6,038 nt of DNA from an uncultured Ruminococcus sp. Its GTDB lineage: Bacteria; Bacillota; Clostridia; Oscillospirales; Ruminococcaceae. Shown piece after piece: positions 1 to 5,405 of this stretch. The notes under the pieces were generated by a model that saw only the letters and a list, made by a program, of their open reading frames with translations, was not told the DNA's origin and did not search any database. The first letter of the stretch is position 1. Every line of letters starts with the position of its first letter. The translations under genes and the position numbers were made by a program. The stretch spans positions 1 to 6,038 of the forward strand of contig CALEJX010000155.1 of assembly GCA_937898375.1 (NCBI GenBank), in the 5' to 3' direction.

Positions 1-451
1 CATTTTGCTCTTCGGGCTGTGCTTGGACAGGCTCTTCAGGCGGAGCGACCGTTGTGGTAGTAGTTCCTGCCGTGCCTGTGGAGGCTTGCCTAAGACCGCC
101 TGCGATCTTTTCTATTTTGTCCGCTGAGGGAGCAGGGGCGGTAGTGGTAGTAGTTGGTACAGTTGTGGTGGTCGTAGTCTGTGGGATAGTAGTAACAGTG
201 GCAGAAGTCGTAATAGTTTTTGCAGGTTTGGGTGATTTGGTTTCTATGGCATTATTTTTATTGCTGACAACGGCAAACACAGATGAAGCGGCAATAACTG
301 CGGCGGCAATGCAAGCCACGGGTACCGCCTTTTTGTATGGTGAGTTTACTTTGATATGTATATTTTTACGCTCGTTGACCGCCGTCATACAAGCGAAACA
401 GAATGTAGAATCATCATGAAGTTCGTTGTCGCAGTTAGGACAAGTTTTCAT
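1..451 (-). CDS. Zinc-ribbon, single-pass membrane protein with Thr-rich linkers (3'-partial)
   Basis: The reading frame starts at the ATG at 451-449 and stays open to the left edge, giving 150 visible residues with no stop. The N-terminus, MKTCPNCDNELHDDSTFCFAC, is a zinc ribbon with two CxxC knuckles (C4/C7 and C18/C21). A basic stretch (K40, K41) precedes one hydrophobic segment at about residues 42-62. After it come a Lys/Pro/Thr-rich stretch with runs of six and five Thr (about 79-106), a short segment (about 107-123) and a second Thr run (130-134) leading into a Pro/Glu/Gln-rich stretch. Clostridia carry many proteins with a cytoplasmic zinc ribbon, one membrane helix and an extracellular low-complexity tether before a C-terminal domain; that domain is outside the window, so the function is unknown. 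The start is supported by AAAGGAGAGG just upstream. Topology (N-terminus inside) is inferred from the positive charges before the helix. Confidence 0.85.
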   Translation of the reverse strand, partial: MKTCPNCDNELHDDSTFCFACMTAVNERKNIHIKVNSPYKKAVPVACIAAAVIAASSVFAVVSNKNNAIETKSPKPAKTITTSATVTTIPQTTTTTTVPTTTTTAPAPSADKIEKIAGGLRQASTGTAGTTTTTVAPPEEPVQAQPEEQN

Positions 452-456
452 TTTTA

Positions 457-466
457 CCTCTCCTTT
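457..466 (-). promoter_or_regulatory. Ribosome binding site of the zinc-ribbon gene
   Basis: Read on the minus strand the bases are AAAGGAGAGG, a near-perfect match to the anti-Shine-Dalgarno target. The AAAGGAG core lies 8 nt before the ATG at 451-449. It fixes the start codon of a gene that is only partly inside the window. Confidence 0.8.
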
Positions 467-481
467 GGTATTTTTATCTTA

Positions 482-510
482 ATTTTATCACATATTTTGT
501 AAATTGTAAA
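482..510 (-). promoter_or_regulatory. Sigma-70-type promoter for the zinc-ribbon gene, extended -10
   Basis: On the minus strand there is a TTTACA -35 box (510-505), a 17-bp spacer and a TAAAAT -10 box (487-482). The TGA just upstream of the -10 box makes an extended -10 element. Transcription should begin near 475, giving a leader of about 24 nt that contains the ribosome binding site. The call rests on box match and spacing only, in an AT-rich region. Confidence 0.6.
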
Positions 511-516
511 TATGTG
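489..516. repeat. Perfect 9-bp inverted repeat over the minus-strand promoter (candidate operator)
   Basis: CACATATTT (489-497) and AAATATGTG (508-516) are perfect reverse complements separated by 10 bp. The palindrome covers the -35 box and most of the spacer of the minus-strand promoter, where a dimeric repressor would block RNA polymerase. The spacer and right arm also contain a TTGTAAA/TTTGTAAA near-repeat. The region is AT-rich, so a chance palindrome is possible, and no known regulator consensus was recognised. Confidence 0.4.
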
Positions 517-571
517 TGAGACGTTTTGTATGACTTTTTTAAGAATGCTTACTGCCTATGAAGGCTTTTAT

Positions 572-600
572 TTGACATTTCTGCTTTGTTATGCTATAAT
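572..600 (+). promoter_or_regulatory. rnpB promoter, full consensus with extended -10
   Basis: A consensus TTGACA -35 box (572-577), an exact 17-bp spacer and a consensus TATAAT -10 box (595-600) are present, with TGC directly upstream of the -10 box making it extended. The predicted start at about 605-607 coincides with the first paired base of helix P1 of the RNase P RNA, so promoter and RNA structure support each other. This is close to the best possible housekeeping promoter, as expected for a highly expressed stable RNA. Confidence 0.92.
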
Positions 601-604
601 CATA

Positions 605-953
605 ATGTGAGCGAGCTATGCGATAGCGTAAACGTTCTAGGTTTATGAGGAAAGTCCGAGCATCATAGAGCAGGATAGCTGATAACGTCAGCCGAGGGTG
701 ACCTCAGAGCCAGTGCAACAGAGATATACCGCCAACTTTTGTTGGTAAGGGTGGAAAGGCGGGGTAAAAGCCCACCAGAATGGCGGAGACGTCATTGCTA
801 TGTAAACCTTATCCGATGCAACACCAATGGTAGCCTGCAAGTCAATGGCTGCTCGTCAGGCTTGGGGCTATAGGTGGCTAGAGCTGTGCGGCGACGTACA
901 GTCCAGATAGATTATCGCACTCGACAAAACTCGGCTTATCGGTTCGGTCACAT
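605..953 (+). ncRNA. rnpB: RNase P RNA, bacterial class A (rnpB)
   Basis: This is the catalytic RNA of ribonuclease P, which removes 5' leaders from tRNA precursors. Conserved blocks appear in the right order: GAGGAAAGTCCGAGC (647-661), ACAGAGA (718-724), GGTAAGGGTGGAAAGGC (744-760) followed by GGGGTAAAAGCCCACCAG, GTAAACC (802-808) followed by GATGCAACACCAA, and ACAAAACTCGGCTTATCGG (924-942). Helices can be paired by hand. P1 joins 605-617 to 941-953, with one mismatch and G-U pairs. P2 joins 619-625 to 913-919 with 7 pairs. P3 is a hairpin at 627-647 with a 7-bp stem, rather short for the class. The layout is the ancestral type A, usual in Clostridia, not the Bacillus type B. The ends are set from P1 and the promoter; the length of about 349 nt is normal. 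It has its own promoter and terminator, so it is a single-gene unit. Confidence 0.96.
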
Positions 954-955
954 CT

Positions 956-1004
956 GCTCCGTCAGTTAAACTTTTTTAAGCTTAACTACGGGGCTTGTTT
1001 TTTT
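956..1004 (+). terminator. Intrinsic terminator of rnpB
   Basis: A long hairpin pairs 956-973 with 978-994, with a bulged C at 963, one A-C mismatch (970/981) and a TTTT loop. The base of the stem is GC-rich (GCTCCGT against ACGGGGC). It is followed at once by a T-rich tract, TTGTTTTTTT, at 995-1004. It begins 3 nt after P1 of the RNase P RNA ends, so it should produce the mature 3' end region and insulate the downstream gene. Confidence 0.9.
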
Positions 1005-1064
1005 AATAATATATAAATTTGATTGTTCATTTTGTGCATTATAAATAAATTTTCATAATTACCC

Positions 1065-1093
1065 TTGTGGTTTTACGGAGAATATGTTATAAT
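1065..1093 (+). promoter_or_regulatory. Probable promoter of the GGDEF-EAL gene
   Basis: A consensus TATAAT (1088-1093) is preceded by TGT, forming an extended -10 element. At 17-bp spacing there is a weak -35 box, TTGTGG (1065-1070). Transcription would start around 1100, leaving a leader of about 35 nt before the ATG at 1135. The rest of the 130-bp gap after the rnpB terminator is AT-rich and shows no riboswitch-like structure. Confidence 0.65.
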
Positions 1094-1117
1094 AACTGTG
1101 GATGTATTTATATAAGC

Positions 1118-1126
1118 GGAGGAGGG
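1118..1126 (+). promoter_or_regulatory. Ribosome binding site that decides the start of the GGDEF-EAL gene
   Basis: GGAGGAGGG ends 8 nt before the ATG at 1135. The upstream in-frame ATG at 1102 has no Shine-Dalgarno sequence before it and sits at or next to the predicted transcription start, so 1135 is the better start. Confidence 0.85.
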
Positions 1127-1134
1127 CTGTTTGT

Positions 1135-3297
1135 ATGAACATATCGGCTGAGACCTATAATGAAAAGTTCGAGAATTTTTTGAAAATACTTGAAAGCGAC
1201 GACAAGTTCGATAATGTTTGCAAAAATTTTCTCGAAAGTATTTGTTCTGCGCTTGACGTAAATGCGGCTACAGTAACTGTTTCAGGCTATGAAAATTCTG
1301 AGCCGCTGAGTTATGAATGGATCGCTGATACACATAAATATTCGGTGTTCACTTTTGACACGGATTTTAACAGAAATAGATATGACGCAATGAAGAAAGC
1401 GCTTGTGCAGACGGGTATCCATGTTGCGGATAAGGCACACCCTCAGGGAGATATGGAAGAAATATCTCTGCGTGGAGTGGTCTATCCTTGCTCGCTTACC
1501 TGTGCTGTCAAGGACGCTAATAAGTATGTGGCATATTTCAATCTTTTGTCCTCTGACCCTGAGAGAGTTTGGTCACCTGAGGAGATACAGTTGGCTTCAC
1601 GGCTGACTTACATACTTTCGGGAATGCTTCACACACGAAGAGCGGCTGAACACGCTGAAAGCACTACCCGCACGCTTACTGATGTTATGGACAATATGAA
1701 CTCATATGTGCTTGCAGTGGCGCAGGACAGCGGCGAGATAGTTTTCGCAAGCAAGCGTTTTGAACAGTATTTTGGGGAATTGGTAGGCAAAAAGGAATGT
1801 GACGTTTTCAGCAAAACATGGTGCGAGTTGCCTGCTCACAAAGACGGAAGGCTTTTTGGCGGTGAGTATTATTCTGAGACCATGGACAAGTGGTTCAATG
1901 TGTCGGAAAAGCTTATAAAATGGCATGACGGAAGAACTATCAGACTTTGCACCCTTAACGATATTTCGGAGAAGATAAATTATGAGAGGGTCATCGAGAA
2001 GCAGGTGTTTTACGATAATCTCACGGGTCTGCCTAACAGATTAAGTCTTGACAAGAGTATTCAGGGCATTATCGAGAGCGACGAGAACAGTACTGTTATG
2101 CTTATCGACCTTGATAATTTCAAGAACATAAATGACAGCTATGGTCATAACAATGGTGACAGGCTTCTAAAAGAGATAGGCAATTTCTTTGCAGACTTTG
2201 CAAAGAATAATAAAAAGCTCAGTGTTTTCAGATTTGGAAGCGACGAGTTCGTTGTACTTATCAGAGATCAGGATCAGGCTGGTATCGACGAGATATGCAA
2301 GACTATCCATGACAAGTTCAATACAGAGTGGCAGATAGCGAACAGCACTTGTTACTGCACTTGTTCAATGGGCGTGGCAAAGTTTCCAAAGCTTGACGAT
2401 ACTGTAAATACAGTGCTTAAGAGAATTGACCTTGCCATTTCATATGCGAAAAAGCAGGGCAAAAACTGCACTATAAATTATAACGAAACTATCGGCAGGA
2501 TACTTTCAAGGCAGATAGACCTTGAAAGGCTCATGCACAAGGATATCACAAACGGCTTTGCACATTTTACGGCGTACTATCAGCCTATATTCAGCAGTTC
2601 TGAAAAGAAGCTTGTGGGCTGTGAAGCGCTTATGAGGTGGAATCCGCCTGAGTTTGGTCAGGTTTCCCCTGCGGAGTTTATCCCTATGGCGGAAAGGCTT
2701 GGCTATATCAATCTGCTGGGCGAGAACATGATAAGAATTGCAGGCAGACAGTGCAAAAAGTGGGCTGACGCAGGACTTGATCTGAGAATGAACATCAATC
2801 TTTCTGTGGGTCAGATAATCGAGCCTGATTTCCTTGACAAGATAGACGCACTTTTTGACGAAACAGGTGCGCCCCCTGAGAAGATATGCTTTGAGGTGAC
2901 GGAGAGTCTTGCTATTCATGATATGGAAAAGATGAAGGAGCTTTTGAAGCATATAACAGACAAGGGCGTGAAGATAGCGCTGGACGATTTCGGCACAGGA
3001 TATTCTTCACTTAACTGCATAAAGGAAATGCCGCTGAATACCATTAAAATAGACAAGTCGTTTATTGATGATATCGCCAAAAATCCTGACACTGCGGTGT
3101 TTGTTAAAATGATAGTGAACCTTTCTCACGATCTGCATATCGCAGTTTGCGCAGAGGGCGTTGAAGAACAGGTGCAGTTCGATATTTTGAGGGATCTGGA
3201 AACTGACGTTATCCAAGGCTATTATTTCGGCAGACCTATGCCGTATGATAAGTTTGAGGAGAAGTTTCTCAGCGATAAGCTGAAAGTTGCAAAATAG
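1135..3297 (+). CDS. GAF-like/PAS/GGDEF/EAL protein, probable c-di-GMP phosphodiesterase
   Basis: A 720-residue cytoplasmic protein with no membrane segment. About residues 15-170 resemble a GAF sensor, though weakly; about 185-285 resemble a PAS domain; GGDEF spans about 290-455 and EAL about 470-715. In the GGDEF domain, DNLTGLPNR (294-302), DLDNF (metal ligand D325) and GHNNGD (337-342) are intact. The signature is GSDEF (368-372), and the inhibitory RxxD I-site upstream is missing. The EAL domain is complete: E497 of EAL, N555, E587 of FEVTE, D617/D618 of DDFGTGYSS, K638, E674 of AEGVE and Q694. The family knowledge is that EAL domains hydrolyse c-di-GMP to pGpG. The likely net activity is therefore a phosphodiesterase, with the GGDEF part either weakly active or acting as a GTP-binding regulator. 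The GAF-like/PAS half presumably senses a ligand or redox state. An endoglucanase gene follows after 84 bp on the same strand. The domain calls are firm except for GAF; the direction of activity is inferred. Confidence 0.93.
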   Translation: MNISAETYNEKFENFLKILESDDKFDNVCKNFLESICSALDVNAATVTVSGYENSEPLSYEWIADTHKYSVFTFDTDFNRNRYDAMKKALVQTGIHVADKAHPQGDMEEISLRGVVYPCSLTCAVKDANKYVAYFNLLSSDPERVWSPEEIQLASRLTYILSGMLHTRRAAEHAESTTRTLTDVMDNMNSYVLAVAQDSGEIVFASKRFEQYFGELVGKKECDVFSKTWCELPAHKDGRLFGGEYYSETMDKWFNVSEKLIKWHDGRTIRLCTLNDISEKINYERVIEKQVFYDNLTGLPNRLSLDKSIQGIIESDENSTVMLIDLDNFKNINDSYGHNNGDRLLKEIGNFFADFAKNNKKLSVFRFGSDEFVVLIRDQDQAGIDEICKTIHDKFNTEWQIANSTCYCTCSMGVAKFPKLDDTVNTVLKRIDLAISYAKKQGKNCTINYNETIGRILSRQIDLERLMHKDITNGFAHFTAYYQPIFSSSEKKLVGCEALMRWNPPEFGQVSPAEFIPMAERLGYINLLGENMIRIAGRQCKKWADAGLDLRMNINLSVGQIIEPDFLDKIDALFDETGAPPEKICFEVTESLAIHDMEKMKELLKHITDKGVKIALDDFGTGYSSLNCIKEMPLNTIKIDKSFIDDIAKNPDTAVFVKMIVNLSHDLHIAVCAEGVEEQVQFDILRDLETDVIQGYYFGRPMPYDKFEEKFLSDKLKVAK

Positions 3298-3316
3298 GTC
3301 ATTTTAAAGCAAATTC

Positions 3317-3342
3317 GACCGTCGGGCGTATACTCGGCGGTC
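3317..3342 (+). other. Intergenic hairpin between the GGDEF-EAL and cellulase genes
   Basis: GACCGTCG (3317-3324) pairs with CGGCGGTC (3335-3342) over 8 bp, with one T-G wobble and a 10-nt loop. The bases after it, TTATAAAT, are not a true U tract, so it is at best a weak or partial terminator. It may instead act as an mRNA-stabilising or processing hairpin between two co-transcribed genes. Confidence 0.45.
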
Positions 3343-3367
3343 TTATAAATATGTAAAAATCAAAAAT

Positions 3368-3378
3368 AAAGGGGAAAG
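3368..3378 (+). promoter_or_regulatory. Ribosome binding site of the cellulase gene
   Basis: The purine-rich stretch AAAGGGGAAAG lies immediately before the ATG at 3382, with its AAGGGGA core about 6 nt from the start codon. No other in-frame start nearby has a comparable site, and this start places a basic segment and a membrane helix at the N-terminus as expected. Confidence 0.7.
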
Positions 3379-3381
3379 CTT

Positions 3382-5343
3382 ATGAGTGATGAGAAAAAAG
3401 ATGTGAACAGTCAGCAGGAGAATGTGGGCAAAAAGGGCATAAACAAAAAGCTGTTGATCGCTTTTGCAGGCATGGGCGCTGTTATAGTGGGGCTTGTTAT
3501 TGCGCTGATAATTGTGGCAACGTCCGGCAAAAAGGACGTGGACAGCTCGGCTTCAAAGGCGGAGGGCAGTTCTGCGGTGGCTTCAGAAGCCGATGATAGC
3601 AGCGAGGAGGACTCTGCGGCTGATGAGAGCGAGGACGAGTCTGAGCCTGACGAGGAGGAAAGCTCTCAGGATAGCAAGGACGATAAAAAGGAAAAGGGCT
3701 TTATCATCTCCTACTCAGGGGACAACAGCTGGCAGGACGGCGACAAGGTCATGACGGGCATGGAGATAGGCATTGAGAACAACTCTGATGAAGCCGTAAA
3801 GGAATGGACGCTGGAGCTTGAAATAGATCAGCTTAAAAGCTGTGACGGCTGGAACGGCAATTTCAAGGTGAAAGGCAACACTCTTACTGTGACGAATGTT
3901 GACTACAACGGCGAGATAGCAAAGGGCGGCTCGACTTCAATCGGCTGTAATATCGGCACAGGCACAAAGCTAAATGTTAAGTCCGCAAAGCTAAACGGCG
4001 TGGAGTGTACTGTTAAAAAGGGCAAGGTATCACAGAATAATAACAATAACAACAATAATCAGAACAACGACAAAAAGACTACCGAAAAGGACGTTAAGAA
4101 ACTTTTGAAGCGCACATCAAAGGCTAAGCAGGGGGACGATTGGCTTCACACAGACGGAAGCAAGATACTGGATAAGGACGGCAAAGAGGTGTGGCTCACA
4201 GGCGTGAACTGGTTTGGCTACAACACAGGCACTAACACCTTTGACGGACTTTGGAACAGCGAGCTTGTGTCCTCAGTGGAAGCTATCGCAGACCACGGCT
4301 TCAATCTTATAAGAGTGCCAATGTCGGCGGAGCTTATCAATCAGTGGTCAGAGGGCGAATACCCCCAGGCGAACTACAATAACGCATACAATGAAGAGCT
4401 GAACTCCATGAACAGCCTTGAGATATTTGATTATTTTCTCAAGCTTGCAGAGGAGAATGGTCTGAAAGTAATGCCTGATATCCATTCGGCTGAAACAAAT
4501 GCAAGCGGTCACACTGTAAATCTGTGGTATACTGACAATGTTACTGTAAAGGACTATTACCACGCTTTGGAGTGGCTGGCTGACAGATATAAGGATAATG
4601 ACACTATCATAGCATTTGACCTGAAAAATGAACCCCACGGCAAGCCTAACGAGGGCGACGCTGCGGCAATATGGAATAATTCAAAGGACGCAAACAACTG
4701 GAAGTATGTAGCTGAAACGGCGGCGAAAAAGGTGCTTGCGAAAAATCCTAATGTGCTTATAATGGTGGAGGGTATCGAGATATACCCTAAGAACATCAAG
4801 AAAAACGGGGATTATTCTTCCACAAACAGTGATGATTACTATTTCAACTGGTGGGGCGGAAACCTCAGGGGCGTAAAGGACTATCCTATCGACCTTGGCA
4901 AATATCAGGATAAGCTTGTTTACTCGCCGCATGACTATGGTCCAACAGTTTATCAGCAGCCTTGGTTCGAGGGGGATTACACCTACAAGAGCCTAATGAA
5001 AGACTGCTGGAATGACAACTGGTTCTACATTCAGGAGCAGGATATCGCACCGCTTCTCATTGGCGAGTGGGGCGGCTTTATGACCGAGCCTAACCTAACT
5101 TGGATGACCTACATGAGAAAGCTCATAAAGGACAATCATGTAAACCACACTTTCTGGTGCTTCAATGCGAACTCAGGTGACACTGGCGGACTTGTAAAGG
5201 ACGATTTTGTTACATGGGACGAGGAAAAGTACGATTTTGTCAAGGAAGTTCTTTGGCAGGAGAGCGGCAAGTTCGTTGGACTTGACCATGCTATCCCACT
5301 TGGCGACAACGGAATAACTCTAAGCAAGGCAAAGGGTCTTTGA
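3382..5343 (+). CDS. Membrane-anchored endoglucanase, CBM2-like plus GH5 (subfamily 1-like)
   Basis: A 653-residue cellulase expected to cut internal beta-1,4 bonds of cellulose outside the cell. Residues 1-23 are polar and basic (KKGINKK), and 24-46 form a hydrophobic helix. No good signal-peptidase site or lipobox follows, so a signal anchor holding the enzyme on the membrane is likely. Residues 50-105 are a Ser/Asp/Glu-rich linker. About 107-212 resemble a CBM2 cellulose-binding module, with W117, core W142, W157 and Y175 in the aromatic positions and Cys at 154, 189 and 209. A linker with eight consecutive Asn (219-226) follows. The GH5 domain covers about 250-640: R311 (RVP), H368, acid/base E417 in NEP, H517 (SPHDYGP), nucleophile E562 in GEW and W592 before NSGDTGG. 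The SPHDYGP and NSGDTGG motifs resemble GH5_1 endoglucanases. There is no dockerin or sortase motif. It may be co-transcribed with the upstream c-di-GMP enzyme. Substrate range (cellulose, beta-glucan or mannan) is not settled by sequence. Confidence 0.94.
   Translation: MSDEKKDVNSQQENVGKKGINKKLLIAFAGMGAVIVGLVIALIIVATSGKKDVDSSASKAEGSSAVASEADDSSEEDSAADESEDESEPDEEESSQDSKDDKKEKGFIISYSGDNSWQDGDKVMTGMEIGIENNSDEAVKEWTLELEIDQLKSCDGWNGNFKVKGNTLTVTNVDYNGEIAKGGSTSIGCNIGTGTKLNVKSAKLNGVECTVKKGKVSQNNNNNNNNQNNDKKTTEKDVKKLLKRTSKAKQGDDWLHTDGSKILDKDGKEVWLTGVNWFGYNTGTNTFDGLWNSELVSSVEAIADHGFNLIRVPMSAELINQWSEGEYPQANYNNAYNEELNSMNSLEIFDYFLKLAEENGLKVMPDIHSAETNASGHTVNLWYTDNVTVKDYYHALEWLADRYKDNDTIIAFDLKNEPHGKPNEGDAAAIWNNSKDANNWKYVAETAAKKVLAKNPNVLIMVEGIEIYPKNIKKNGDYSSTNSDDYYFNWWGGNLRGVKDYPIDLGKYQDKLVYSPHDYGPTVYQQPWFEGDYTYKSLMKDCWNDNWFYIQEQDIAPLLIGEWGGFMTEPNLTWMTYMRKLIKDNHVNHTFWCFNANSGDTGGLVKDDFVTWDEEKYDFVKEVLWQESGKFVGLDHAIPLGDNGITLSKAKGL
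4036..4059 (+). repeat. AAT/AAC codon run encoding a poly-Asn linker
   Basis: Eight consecutive Asn codons mixing AAT and AAC, flanked by Gln and further Asn codons, form an AAY microsatellite-like tract inside the cellulase gene. It encodes the flexible hinge between the CBM2-like and GH5 domains. The mixed third bases argue for selection on the protein over a pure slippage repeat, although length change by whole codons is possible. Confidence 0.75.
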
Positions 5344-5353
5344 TATCACACAT

Positions 5354-5395
5354 AAAAAATAGCGGACGAAGTTTTTGAAGCTTCGCCCGCTTTTT
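5354..5395. terminator. Bidirectional terminator between convergent cellulase and DegV genes
   Basis: Arms 5361-5371 and 5381-5391 form an 11-bp stem with a 9-nt loop. Read on the minus strand the stem is unbroken (one G-U pair) and is followed by ATTTTTT, a good terminator for the DegV gene. Read on the plus strand there is a single A-C mismatch and a TTTTT tail, a slightly weaker terminator for the cellulase gene, whose stop codon ends about 18 bp before the stem. Confidence 0.88.
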
Positions 5396-5405
5396 GTATC
5401 GTTTT

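Noticed and set aside
54..419. Plus-strand open frame rich in Val
   Set aside because: It is antisense to the zinc-ribbon gene; its Val runs are the complement of that gene's Thr codons, and it has no ribosome binding site.
553..565. Possible hairpin GCCT/AGGC followed by TTTTATTT
   Set aside because: The stem has only 4 bp and no gene ends before it, so it is not a credible terminator.
1005..1134. Possible c-di-GMP or other riboswitch ahead of the GGDEF-EAL gene
   Set aside because: The stretch is AT-rich, holds a promoter close to the gene and leaves a leader of only about 35 nt, too short for an aptamer.
2506..2952. Minus-strand open frame of 148 codons
   Set aside because: It is antisense to the EAL domain, whose catalytic motifs are all intact on the plus strand.
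3298..3381. Possible separate promoter or riboswitch for the cellulase gene
   Set aside because: TATACT (3329-3334) and TATAAA (3344-3349) have no matching -35 box at proper spacing, and the gap does not match a GEMM riboswitch pattern.
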